Assembly (NCBI GenBank): GCA_031308135.1
Contig: JAHLJT010004567.1
Coordinates: forward strand, 31,903,602-31,967,601
From: Acheta domesticus
Lineage: Eukaryota > Arthropoda > Insecta > Orthoptera > Gryllidae
Direction of reading: 5' to 3'
DNA length: 64,000 bases
Part shown: one piece after another, positions 34,240 through 44,449 of the stretch
How positions within the stretch are numbered: position 1 is the first letter of the stretch
How the letters are laid out: each line of letters opens with the position of its first letter
Made by a program: the position numbers and the translations under genes
Notes under the pieces: generated by a model
Databases searched by the model: none
The model's input: only the letters and a program-made list of their open reading frames with translations
What the model was told of the DNA's origin: nothing

Positions 34240-34660
34240 AGAGCATTAAAGGGAACATGCGCGTCGGTTTAATTTCCCCACTCCAGGTGTCTCGCCAAAC
34301 AGGACACCGCCTCAGGACAAGCTCTAAGTTTCCTGTATTTATGGTAGTGAAGTACATGTACTATGTGGGAGTGCTTGTGTGTAAAGGGAGATGAGTGGGA
34401 ATTGTTAAGGATGCAAAGATTACGCGAGGTCACTTGGCCCGTTTATCCGAGTACTTCTCCGACATTAGCTTGTACTGATGGTAGAAAACCGGAAAACAGC
34501 CCATCACAGCCGCCGACCGCTACAAACTTCCTCCAGACTGTGGTTGAATTTGACCCAGGTATGAAACCAGTGTTGAAAACGCTGCATCCTCCGGACATGA
34601 AAACTAGGACCTCGCGGACGGCGATGTCGCCAAGGCATGTAGCCATTGAGTTAATGCAGC
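34240..34660 (-). mobile_element. Old SINE-B copy, minus strand
   Basis: A degraded but collinear copy: CCAGGTGTCTCGCC and GACAAGCTCTAAG, then GGTAGTGAAGTACATG, CACTTGGCCCGTTTATC and CTCCGACATTAGC. It ends at CTTCCTCCAGACTGTGG, AACCAGTGTTGAAAACG and a weak tRNA-like head. It is more diverged than other copies. Confidence 0.65.
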
Positions 34661-34839
34661 ATGTGCTTTTTAGAAAAAACATACAATCAAATGTTGTGCT
34701 CTAATTACTTAATATTTCAAGAATTTTCTCCCGGTCACCAACGCTGCGGAAAGAAAGGCAGAACTGCCTCTGAGCAGTCCGAGCCGGCAGAAGGGAGCCG
34801 AGCATCTGCGGTGGCAGCGCGGCGTGGACGGCGGGCGGG

Positions 34840-35454
34840 TAGTGAGGGCAAATTTTAGCTAATCATCGATACATCGATACTTTGATTCAACAAAAGGATT
34901 AACATCGATACATCGATACTTAGATTCGTCAACAAAAGGATGTCGATGAAAACATCGACAACAAACATCGATGTTTGAAATATCGATGTTTTAAATATGA
35001 TGAAACATTTCGAAGTAAAATGTCCTTTCTCTAATATGAAACTTAACAGTGAAAGTATATTCTGCCTTAAATTTGACTGCCATCTTCATTTTCTAATCAA
35101 TGTTCTACGTAGTCCAGGTATAAATTGCAGTTTAACGATGTTACCACGTACAAAATAATAAAAAAAGGTAACAAAACGGGATAGAGGTTGCAAATACCAA
35201 ACGGTTTTGTGCCGTCTGGAGATCGACAACAGTGACAATTGTCAATGACTGTTGATTGCGATCAATCCAAAAATAAAATTGATACTGGTAATTTTATTTA
35301 TATCATGAGATTTTTTTAAAAAACATCGATGTTTGTGGACAAATGCATCAATCTGAAGAGAACATCGAAAGCAAAACATCCATGTTATAATATCGATGCT
35401 TCTGCTCGAAAATATCGATGTTTTAAAAACATCGATGTCTTTTTGCCACGCCTA
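34840..35454. mobile_element. Non-autonomous hAT-like element, 615 bp
   Basis: The left end, TAGTGAGGGCAAA, and the complement of the right end, TAGGCGTGGCAAA, form imperfect terminal inverted repeats of hAT type. The 8-bp flanks CGGGCGGG and CGAGCTGG agree at 6 of 8 positions, as expected of an aged hAT duplication. Both subterminal zones are packed with ATCGAT and ATCGATGTTT words (34860-34995 and 35320-35440), which fits transposase-binding repeats. There is no transposase frame inside. It sits in an otherwise GC-rich region. Confidence 0.72.
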
Positions 35455-35950
35455 CGAGCTGGCGAGGCGCGCCGGGAGCGCGGCACTGCGACATAAATAT
35501 CCTCCATCCGCACGCGGCGGAGAGCAGGACGCGGCGCGGAGCGGCGGGGAGCGGCGAGCAGTGAGGAACGCGACGACTGCGAACAAAAGACGGCGACAGC
35601 GCGCGGGTACCAGGCGGCGCGAGCCATCCGGCACCCGCCACCGCCACCCTCACCCACGACCTCCCACGGCCGAGGTCATTAGCAAATTGACCGGCGGGGG
35701 CGGCGCGGCGCGGCGCCGCGCTGGGTGCCAGCGACCCGCGGGCGACGGCAAATGGGCGATGGGCGATGGGCGTGGGGCGATGGGCGACACGCGTCGCGCC
35801 CAGCCGTCGCGGCGCGTCGCGGCGCCCTGGCCCTGGAGTCCTCCCGAGTCAAGTGCCTCTTATCGCGTCGCCGGCCGATTGCCTCCGACGTCCTGACGGG
35901 CTGCTCTGTTTCGTCGAGCGAGAACGACCTCGAGGCACGGAAGGCGCTCA
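35455..35950. other. CpG island next to the hAT element
   Basis: A large CpG-rich block with frames up to 166 codons on both strands and no recognisable motif. An ACATAAATATCC word near 35491 might act as a TATA-like box. It looks like a promoter island split from its upstream GC part (34760-34839) by the hAT insertion. Confidence 0.35.
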
Positions 35951-35967
35951 ATAAATGACGCGAGCAT

Positions 35968-36022
35968 ATGTGTGTGTGTGTGTGTGGGTGGGTGGGTGTG
36001 TGGGTGTGTGGGTGGGTGGATG
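35968..36022. repeat. TG / TGGG microsatellite
   Basis: About 55 bp of TG grading into GGGTGGG-type repeats. Confidence 0.9.
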
Positions 36023-36026
36023 ATAG

Positions 36027-37195
36027 GCGTGTGTCAGCGAACGGGAGGACTTGTTTGTCGCCTTGACACTAGTGAATTGTTTATGCTGTGAATTTTTTAA
36101 TAGTTTTGTTTCAGTGGCGAGCGTTGAACATGCCACAACTGACACCACACGTTCTACTTTTTTTTATATTTATTTGCTACCTGTTCAATTGCAGTAGAAA
36201 TTTTCAGTGAGTTGAATATAATATTACATAACGTAGAGACAAGATTCCAAGATTTAATTGATAGGTAATTATTGCCGATAATTTAAGAAAAGTGCCATCA
36301 CAAACTTTAATTTTGTAATTGAAAAATAATTATGACAACTGAATATAGAAATAAAATAAGTTTAGTGAGGAGGGAAAAAATCTTTCGGAAAACGTAATCG
36401 GATTCGAGGAATAGGAACATAGTTTTGACCTAGTGTGAGGTTTTGAAAAATAGATGGTGATAACCCTCGTTCTGAAGCGGAGTCCTCATGCATTCAGTTT
36501 TGTTGTTATTGTTGGTTCTTTCTTTTTGGCACAATATGCCTTGCAATGTTCTGTAGTATTATTTGTTAAAATGTCTAACCCATTGTCCAATATTATGATA
36601 TACTTAGTACTCAAAAATTAACAAAAATAATACTAAACGCCAAAATCATTTTGACTCTTGATTAACAAAGATTCAACTTTACAAAATGGTAGAAAATTTG
36701 AGGCTTTTCTTCAAAACTTAGAATACAAACTTTTATGGAATTACATACGGAAAACACAGAGTGTTATAAGGAATCAACTGCTGCATTCGTGTTGTACGTT
36801 ACATTCAGAACAATTGTCAGTATGCTCACCACAAGCATTATCATCTTCATCATGAAAGTCACCACTTTTTAGCATTCCGCTTCGTCCATGTTTTTCTTGT
36901 ACCAGTTCATTATCTCTCTCGACAGTTCGTGTCCCGTTGTCGCCAGCGCGACGGCCGTTGCCCAACGGCTCAGCTGACGCCCTCCCCGCCTCCGCTGCTG
37001 CCTCACCACCGCTTCCCTGGCCGTAGCCTTTGCAGACGAGGCGATTAAAACGCGGCGACGGGCACTCCTGCTAAATGAAGTCCGTGTTCAGCGCGGTCCC
37101 GCTCCGCGACTTCCTGCTCCGATGGGTTGGGGAAGACACGTGGGACGCCGGGCACCAGCCCTGGCCCTCGCCCCTTCTGCCAGCCCTGCTTTCTC
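36027..37195. other. AT-rich DNA, GC-richer from 36900
   Basis: No gene recognised. About 36930-37190 is moderately CpG-rich with no clear signal. Confidence 0.4.
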
Positions 37196-37202
37196 CCACA
37201 TC

Positions 37203-37260
37203 TATAGGGCGATTTTTCTAACTCTGCCTCTCAAGCCCCTATGGCCACGATGGAACACAA
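37203..37260 (+). mobile_element. MITE-2 left-end fragment
   Basis: The first 55 bp or so of MITE-2 (TATAGGGCGATTTTTCTAAC, then CCACGATGGAACA), truncated. It lies 130 bp upstream of a full copy. Confidence 0.8.
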
Positions 37261-37385
37261 TGGAGGCTTTAACCATAGTTCATCTATGACTCACCCATCC
37301 CACCCGTTTCGTATTCCGCTCCTCTGCTTCAGATCCGGAGACGATCCTCTCCCAAAACGCCCCTCCCCAATATCTCACTAACATA

Positions 37386-37610
37386 TATAGTGCGATTTTT
37401 TTAACTCTGCCCCTCAAGCCCTTATGGCCACGATGGAACATCACACGGCATTTCGCGTCTTTCTCGGTCCTGCCGCTAGAGGTCGCATGATCGCAAACTG
37501 TGCTTGATACGGTCGCGATCATGCGAAATCTAGCGACGCGACTGAGAAAGACGCGAAATATCATTGTGAAGACGGGCCTTGAGGGGCAAAGTTACAAAAA
37601 TCGCACTATA
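37386..37610 (+). mobile_element. MITE-2 copy, intact, 221 bp
   Basis: TA-flanked element at 37388-37608, with ends TAGTGCGATTTTTTTAAC and GTTACAAAAATCGCACTA followed inward by CTGCCCCTCAAG / CTTGAGGGGCAAAG. The interior palindrome is better kept than in the 17517 copy (CATTTCGCGTCTTTCTCG against GAGAAAGACGCGAAATATC). Transcripts would fold into a long hairpin. Confidence 0.9.
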
Positions 37611-37802
37611 GTGCTGGTGCTGGGTATGGGCAGACCGGGCAATCGCCTGAGGCCCCGCATGACAACGGGCCCGATGATGGGACTGATGGGAGGAAAATAG
37701 TAAAAAATTTAAAAAGAAATTACAACTCGAGAAAACCGTTATCGTAATTTTATAAGTCACGATACACTAGTATGCTATTTCATAAAATATATATTTCATA
37801 AA

Positions 37803-37905
37803 ACCAGGTATCTCCCACCAGCTGGGCACCGCCCTAGCCGGGACGAGCTCTCAGCGCCAAGGGGGGTGAAACATGCACTGCACTTACGAGAATAATGAGC
37901 TTAGC
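37803..37905. mobile_element. Rearranged SINE-B scrap
   Basis: 37803-37858 matches the SINE-B body in minus orientation (GGTATCTCCCACC, GACGAGCTCTCAG). 37862-37903 matches the tail in plus orientation (ATGCACTGCACTTACGAG). The two halves are inverted relative to each other. Confidence 0.6.
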
Positions 37906-38800
37906 CTGCCTCCCTAGCTCGCATACCTCCCTCGCTCGCCGCAAATTCCCCGAACCCTACATCCCACGTACCACGCCCACAGATCTTTGCGACTCGCGCT
38001 CTCCGCACGCCCTTCCCCTCGAAACCCCACACCCACCCTCCAACTACTCTCACGGCGCCGCGCCGTCGCGCTATCGACAATCTCGTTCCTGTTGTCTCGC
38101 ACGTCTTCTCGCTCCACGCTCCTGACGCTCACAACGTCCGCCAACCACTTCTGTTCTGAAACAGGATTTTTTAATGGAAGTGTTCGTGATTTTCTGGTAT
38201 CTGAAAAGTTTATGAAGATGAAAAATATTGCAGGTGAAATGTTTGAGAAAACCTCACAATACTGGTAATTATTTTCTTGCATATTTATTCTCAGCCACAA
38301 TAATTAATTAATTAATCAATCAATAATTAATCAAGGCGAAAAATAATTAGTTAGATGATTTAAGATATGAAATCCGTTTTTTTAATTTTTATACGACTTT
38401 AATGTATCGAATAAGGAGGGTTTATTACGTGTCCATGTCGTTAATTAGAACATTTAATTTCGTTGTATGTCTTGTTTTGATAGTAACAGACGAAATTTAA
38501 ACAGTTCATATAAGAATACGTGTCGCAGAAAGCAGAGAAATAACTATAAATAGAGAGTAACAACTGTATTTAATCAGACGTCATGCGAAAGCACAATATC
38601 CAAACTTCGAAATTGAAAGGTACGATTTACCAGACAAAATCCGTGAAGTAACTGCGGTAAAAGAAGAGACTATAAAATAAAAAGGGACATTTTCAGGAGG
38701 ACGCCTCAACAGACCGTTCTGCAAGTTTGCCAGACAACTTGGCTCTCGGAACCAAAGTTTCAACAGGTGGAAACTGCGAACGGCGGGGTGGGCCACTTTC
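37906..38800. other. Mostly AT-rich DNA
   Basis: No gene recognised. 37910-38150 is moderately GC-rich, and an ATTAATTAATTAATCAATCA run lies at about 38300. Confidence 0.4.
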
Positions 38801-39003
38801 ATGCAGCGGCAGCGAGGCGGATATGGGGAAAGTCTTCCCGGGCCGGCCACTTTTCCTCAAGTAGATAAATGCAACTATCATGGCATCTCTCGGTGCAGTC
38901 GATTAAGGTCCCGCGAGTGGAAGCGACTTCGCCGAGTGGAACGCCGCCGGCGCCGCCGCTCGACAGCGCCACAGGTGAGTCGGCGCGGCGGCGGATTCGG
39001 TCG
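38800..39003 (+). other. CpG-rich block with consensus splice donor
   Basis: A CpG-rich segment contains ACAG followed by GTGAGT, a strong donor, at 38975. Two plus-strand frames cross it without recognisable protein. It could be a 5' exon, possibly non-coding. The SINE array begins just downstream. Confidence 0.22.
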
Positions 39004-39094
39004 GGTGGTTGGGTGGCGGTCGCGCCTAACGGCTCGCAGGCACGGCATGCGCCCCCGACCCTGCGCCGCAAATGGTCCACGCGGCGCCGCTCTC

Positions 39095-39339
39095 TAAAGG
39101 TGGCTCCACACGTTTGGCATTCACCGAGCAGCGAGCTACTGCTCGCCCGATCCCCACCAGCGGATGTGTTCGGCGAATGTTCGCTCCCTTTGATGTGTCC
39201 AAAAGACAGACACGCGGCGGGTAGGACGAACACGAATGTTCATCATTCGGCAAATAGCAAGCGACCCATCCACACTTCTCGGGATTCGGGGAGCGGTTGC
39301 TCGCTTCGGCCGAATAGCGAATGTGTGGAGCAGCCTTAA
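39095..39339 (+). mobile_element. MITE-1 copy with TAA target duplication
   Basis: The element at 39098-39336 runs from AGGTGGCTCCACACG to GTGTGGAGCAGCCT and is flanked by TAA on both sides (39095-39097, 39337-39339). It interrupts the linker-to-head junction of the SINE array. Uninterrupted junctions at 39973-39990 and 40303-40320 read GCTCTCTAATGT with TAA once, so they serve as empty sites. Confidence 0.93.
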
Positions 39340-40424
39340 TGTTGGCACCGGCTGGGATGGCTTAGGGCGTTAACTCATGCCACTGCAGTGCCTCGGACCA
39401 GGAAGTCCTAGAGTTAAGAGTTCCGATGTTGGCAGGGTTTTAGACATTAGATGCCTAGGTCGTATCCAGCCGCTGTCTGGAGGAGAATTCTAGCGTCTCG
39501 TTGCCCTGATCGGTAGTTTTCTGTGGTATCTCCAATCCATACCAGGCGATTGCCGGAGTAGTACCCTAACAAACGCTGGGTGGCGGTTGCGCCTAACGGC
39601 CCGCAGGCATGGCCTGCGCATCCTGCCCTCGCCTGCCCCGCCGCGCCGCCCTGGCTCGCAAATGATCTGCGCGGCGCCGCTCTCCAATGTAGGCACCGGT
39701 TTAGCTGGCTAAAGGTGTTACCTGCAGTGCCTCTGACTGGGAGGTCCTATGGTCCGAGACCCGACGGTATTTTGACTCTACGTCATTAGCTAGGTCGAAT
39801 GCAGCCGTTGTCTGAAGGAGAATTCTAGCGCTCGGTTGCTCTAATCGGTAGTTTTCTGTGATTTCTCCGATTCAATCCAGGCGAATGCCGGAGCAGTACC
39901 CTCCCAAACGTTGGGTGGCGGTTGCGCCTGACGGCTCGCAGGCACGGAATGCCCCGCAAATGGTCCATGCAGCGCCGCTCTCTAATGTTGGCACCAGCTT
40001 TGCTGGCTCAAGGCGTTACCAGCAGTGCCTCTGACCGGGTGGTTCTATGGTCTGAGTCCCGTAGGTGGCACTATTTTTGACACTATACATAGGACGAATT
40101 CAGCCGCTGACTGGAAGAGAATTCTAGCTCCAAAATGTTATGATCGGAGGTTTTCCATGGTTTCTCCGATCCATAACAGGCAAATACCGGAGCAGCACCC
40201 TAACAAACGCTGGGTGGGGGTTGCGCCTAATTGCCCGCAGGGATGGTATGCGCGGCTGGGCCTCACCTGGCTCACTGCCCAGTTCGCAAATGGTCCACGC
40301 GGCGCCGCTCTCTAATGTAGGTAGCAGCTTTGCTGGCTCAAGGCGTTACCTGCAATGTCTCTGACCGAGAGGTACTGGGATACGAGCCCTGACCTTGGCA
40401 GGATTTCCGACCCTAGCTACAATA

Positions 40425-40727
40425 TATTTTTTTTCTTCCTTGCATTTCCAGTTTCTACAGGGTCGGCGCTAATGGGGAGGGGCTAATTTTTATTAATTTT
40501 CTACACACTCCATTTTTATACTGATTTGGCGATGATTTTTTACCACCGGATGCCCTTCCTGATGCCAATCCCAGGGGACACACAAGCACATTACACATAG
40601 ACAACACGCACAATCATGAAACACAAATAATCATGTCCGAGGCGCGATTCTAACCCACGATCCTTCGGCCCGAGATCTCCACGACACTACTGACTTAGCG
40701 ATCGCGACTACCCGGATCGCTAACGTC
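40425..40727 (-). mobile_element. SINE-C copy inserted in the fourth array unit
   Basis: The minus-strand head, near 40640-40725, has GATCGCTAAGTCAGTAGTG and a box B-like GTGGGTTAGAATCGC. The body contains CAGGAAGGGCATCCGG, a word I associate with SINE or LINE tails in several animals. It ends in a T-rich plus-strand run (40428-40436). The SINE-B unit resumes at 40728 (GTCGAATTCAATCGCTAAAC), so the insertion is younger than the unit. Confidence 0.75.
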
Positions 40728-41044
40728 GAATTCAATCGCTAAACGGAAGAGAATTCTAGTGCCCAGCTGCTCTGATCGATTGTTTTCCGTGATTTCTCCG
40801 ATCATCACCAGGCTAATGTAGGAATAGGACCGTGACAAACGGGCCATCTTTCCTTCCTCTACCTTGTCCTATCCTCACTCCTTACTTACACTTACTTACC
40901 CCTACATGTACATTACCACACATGAGGGAGACTTTGTCCATAAAAAAAATGGGCTATACTCACGAGACTCATGACCTAACCAGTTGATGCGCCCGGAATC
41001 ACCATTCCATCAATCCAATGTAGGCGTTCTCATAAGGTCTATTG

Positions 41045-41620
41045 ACTGACTGTTTTCGGGCACGTCAGCTGCTATGGTCATTAGTCTCGTTCGTATAGTA
41101 AATATTTTAGTAGCGTTCACCCTCCCCTGCTGAATGATGAGATCCGGCATCGACTAATACATCGACTTGCGAGGGATTTCCCCCTCCAGCGCGAGTCTAC
41201 TCCGGCAGGGAAAAACTCTTAAGCTCCCGACTAGTCCCCCGACTTGCGTGGAAATGTAGTTACTCCATGTGCGTATGAATGTGCGTATGTGCGTATGAAT
41301 GTGTGTGCGTATGTATGTGCGTATGTATGTGCGTATGTATGTGCGTATGAATGTGCGTATGAATGTGTGTGATGAGAGGTTAGGACAAGGCAGTCCGTTC
41401 GCCGTTGGTTACGGAACTGCACTGGTATTGGCGAAGTATTGCCAGAAAACAACACAACAGAGCAGCCGGACCCTAGAACTCTCCTGCAGACAGCGGATGA
41501 ATTCGATCTAGCTATTTATCTAGTCGCACAAATCATCATTGTGGAGTCTTGAACCCTAGGACTCCTTAGTCAACGATCCTGCAGAGAAAACCATGTTGCC
41601 ACTGAGCTCTCGAATACAGC
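41045..41620 (-). mobile_element. SINE-B copy, minus strand, near full length
   Basis: From tail to head: GGGCACGTCAGCTGCTATGG, GATGAGATCCGGCATCG, GCTCCCGACTAGTCCC, the GT-rich segment, GAGCAGCCGGACCCTAGAAC, GACAGCGGATGAATTCG, and the complement of box B (CTTGAACCCTAGGAC). It lies tail-to-tail with the plus-strand copy ending at about 41003. Confidence 0.85.
41270..41372. repeat. GTGCGTATGTAT 12-bp array inside SINE-B
   Basis: GTGCGTATGTAT and GTGCGTATGAAT units about eight times, at the SINE-internal GT-rich position. The minus strand reads as a YAHTYAHT repeat. Confidence 0.9.
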
Positions 41621-41639
41621 CGGTGTATCTCTCGAATAC

Positions 41640-42990
41640 AGGCGATCTCAAACAGTCCTTGCGCAATGACCCAGTATTCACAGATATTCCATTTCGCGAG
41701 TTGTTTGCAAATCATTAAGCTGTGCTTAATGATGTAATATTTTCTCAACTTATGATTCATTGCCTTGATCCAATTCTTGTATTTCTGGATTTATTTGGAG
41801 TGAATATTTTGCAACGTACAAATACTAAATAATTTACTTTTCAGATGAAAAGAGAGATTTGCTAGATTGAGAGTACATTTTAGTTATGCGTCTGTGAAAT
41901 GATACTGAAATGAAAGGATTTTCGACATAGAAATCGTAAAATCAGATTATCTAAAGAAGAAAGAACATTTGTGAAACGGGTGTTGAGTCAACTCCCAATT
42001 CCATCACTCACGTTTAAAAGGGATTTCCTTTTGGAAAAATATATAAATGCGTACGAGAGATAATATTCAAGAGATGGCAAGGACCGGTTCCAAAAGTTCC
42101 CCAAATGTTGGTGAATTTGAAATGAATTTCCATGTCCTCTAAAAGATATTTGCCCCACAGGGGCGTTAGCTTTTGGACAGAAATGCAAAGAATAATAGAT
42201 ACAACGTTTTGGGAAAATTGTGTGTTACATCAATGTCCTTCTCTACTTTTTTGGCATTGAGAATCCTCACATTCACTTTATTGAGAGTGAACTGTGGGTT
42301 TTCGTCGGGTTAACGTTAGGTGACACACTGCTATCGATAAATGTCATAAAAACAAACTAAATCTATTTTCGTAAAGAAGAATAAGCCACAAAAATTGCAT
42401 CTTATACGTCTAGCTGCTAAAGTTTCTTGTTCTTTGAAGCTTCATTTTCTTTCTTTTGAAATAAATATTCCTTAACATGTTTTAGTCACTCGCTAGTAAA
42501 ATCTGTTACTTTTTGCATTAAAATCGCGTTACGTATTGCATTAAAATCGCACTAAACGATCAATTTTTAGCGCCAGTGCTAAAAGTGAGACGATGCTCAA
42601 ATGTTCGGATAAAATTGTGAATGGAACAAAGAAAACGAAATAACTTTGCGTCCGCTACTATTGATGTTAATTATCATGGTACATAATTAAGTGATTTGTA
42701 CACTTGAATTAAAATAAAATTAAAGAACAGTAAATCTGTCAAAAATTAGTGTACGACACACGCAGTAAAAGTGATTCAGCACTGCGCTCGCCATTCGGCC
42801 TTTCGATCTCATGTCGCAGGATTTCCTTCTCGCAAACTAAAATGCCACTTTTACCTCTCGAATCAATAACCATTTTCTTGTTAGTTTTTCTTACCTTCCT
42901 CGTTCATAAAACTTAAAATTGTTACTTTTCTTTAACCTTGAAGGCCCTTTTAGTCTGTTTTATTTCTTCCATGGCAAATTCCTTCTGTGC
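41640..42990. other. AT-rich DNA, no feature seen
   Basis: No gene or repeat recognised. Confidence 0.5.
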
Positions 42991-42998
42991 TGAGTTAT

Positions 42999-43490
42999 GT
43001 AAGGAAGTGTAACACAAGATTGTTACTGAAGTTCATTAGTTGGGTTAGTCGCTAGAAAGATTCAATTTGCCAAAAGAAAGATTACTGATGATTTGGTTTC
43101 CCCGTATGTTTCATGTTCAATTATCATCACAAATTACGCTTTCTTATTTTTTGTTTTCCAACAGCTAGGTATTAAATCTATTTGTTTTCAACACACACAA
43201 TCTATTAGTTAACAAAATTTCCAGCTTGATGACAATCAGTTTTTTGTCTTTGTTTTTTGAGACAGTAACAAAAATGTTTTTAAAAGCAAATTATAATCTT
43301 TTTATTTCATTTTACTACGTTTATATCGCATAAATAATCTACGAAATTACTTGAATGGGTTTGTAATGAACTCGTCTGGATACCAAGGGAAACCATATCA
43401 TCAGTAATCTTTCTTTTGGCAAATTGAATCTTTCTAGCAACTAACCCAACTAAAGAACTTCAGTAACAATCTTGTGTAACACTTCTTTAC
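42999..43490. repeat. ~105-bp inverted repeat around a 284-bp spacer
   Basis: The arm at 42999-43103 and the arm at 43388-43490 are complementary with only a handful of mismatches (shared words AACACAAGATTGTTACTGAA, GGGTTAGT, AAGATTCAATTTGCC, AAAGAAAGATTACTGATGAT). I see no target duplication or coding frame. It could be a fold-back element, a MITE of unknown type, or a local inverted duplication. Confidence 0.92.
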
Positions 43491-43499
43491 AGAACAAAA

Positions 43500-44150
43500 A
43501 ATTGATTGTTTTAAAACTAGAAATATGGACGCTTTGTCAAGTAAACTTACAGACAATCATAATGGTTGTATAAAACTGTTTATAAGATAATAAATATTCA
43601 TTTCTACTCTCACTAAAGTGCTAGTTCACCCATGTAGAACATTCAAAACTGGGTGGGTATTAAATCTACTAGTTTTCAGAGAATTTGTTAACAAAATATT
43701 AAACATTCTTGTCGGCTTGTGGCGACAGGTCCATCCAAAGAATCGACGGGCTGTTGTGGAGACACGTCCACGAGAAGTGCTAAGACGACGTGTTTCCGGG
43801 GAGAATAATATCAAGAAAATAATAAGCTGAGTTAGTGACAGACAGACTGGGAAACTTCTCCTGACGATTAATGTATTAATCCTATGTCTGTAATTCAAGA
43901 GTTATAATATATTCGTTTACCGTTATATCTTGAATATTAATTCCTTCTCTGCTAGAAAGAAGCATTTTAATTACGAAACGAAACAGCACCGACATAAAAG
44001 TAACGCTCACCTTATTACTACTTGCTAGAACACCCACGTAGAACATTCAAAGAATGCTTCATAGGAGGAGATTAAGTATCACCAGTGGGGATATTTTTCA
44101 CCTGTATGACCCTTCTCCATCAGACGTTTCCCCCACCCCCACCCCCCGAG
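43500..44150. other. AT-rich DNA with a short direct repeat
   Basis: CACCCATGTAGAACATTCAAA at 43627-43647 recurs with one change near 44030-44050. GGTATTAAATCTA near 43171 recurs near 43656. No gene recognised. Confidence 0.45.
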
Positions 44151-44445
44151 TCGTTTGCTACAGATGAGGACGTCTTCCTCCCAAGTGCTCCTCCGCTCGC
44201 GCGTTCTTTTTTTCGCGCCGACCGCGCTGATTTTTCGCCCCTCGCCCGCCAATTTTTCCCAGCGACTTCGCCCGCGATTTTTCACGCCGCTCTACCCCGT
44301 CCCTCCCCACCCCTGCCCCGCCCCTCCCCGATTTTTCGCGAATGTTTCCGTCGGCGAGCCGCGGGGCTCGGCGCAGGAAAGTTATGGCTGCCAGACCCGG
44401 ATTATGAGCTCTGCTCGAAAGAAAGAATATGCCCTGCTCTCTCGG
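44150..44445 (+). other. CpG-rich block ending at a possible splice donor
   Basis: A GC-rich island with repeated GATTTTTC words ends in an ATG (44404) and a 14-codon frame (MSSARKKEYALLSR). That frame meets CGG then GTAAGC, a good donor, at 44446. An upstream ATG at 44384 stops after seven codons. It may be a first exon. No downstream exon is identified. Confidence 0.2.
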
Positions 44446-44449
44446 GTAA

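Larger units (their letters stand above)
39004..41003 (+). repeat. Tandem array of SINE-B units with GC-rich linkers
   Basis: Units start at TGTTGGCACC-type words at 39340, 39689, 39986 and 40316, giving spacings of 349, 297 and 330 bp. Each has a tRNA-like head (box A-like GGCTCAAGGCGTTA, box B-like GGTCTGAGTCC), the CGCTGTCTGGAGGAGAATTC region and the GATCGGTAGTTTTC region. The first three end at AACAAACG and pass into a roughly 100-bp linker (GGGTGGCGGTTGCGCCTAAC to GCGCCGCTCTCTAA). A lone linker precedes them at 39004. The fourth unit lacks the linker and continues to a complete SINE tail ending near 41003 (CAGTTGATGCGCCCGGAATC). MITE-1 and SINE-C are inserted within the array. Confidence 0.88.
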
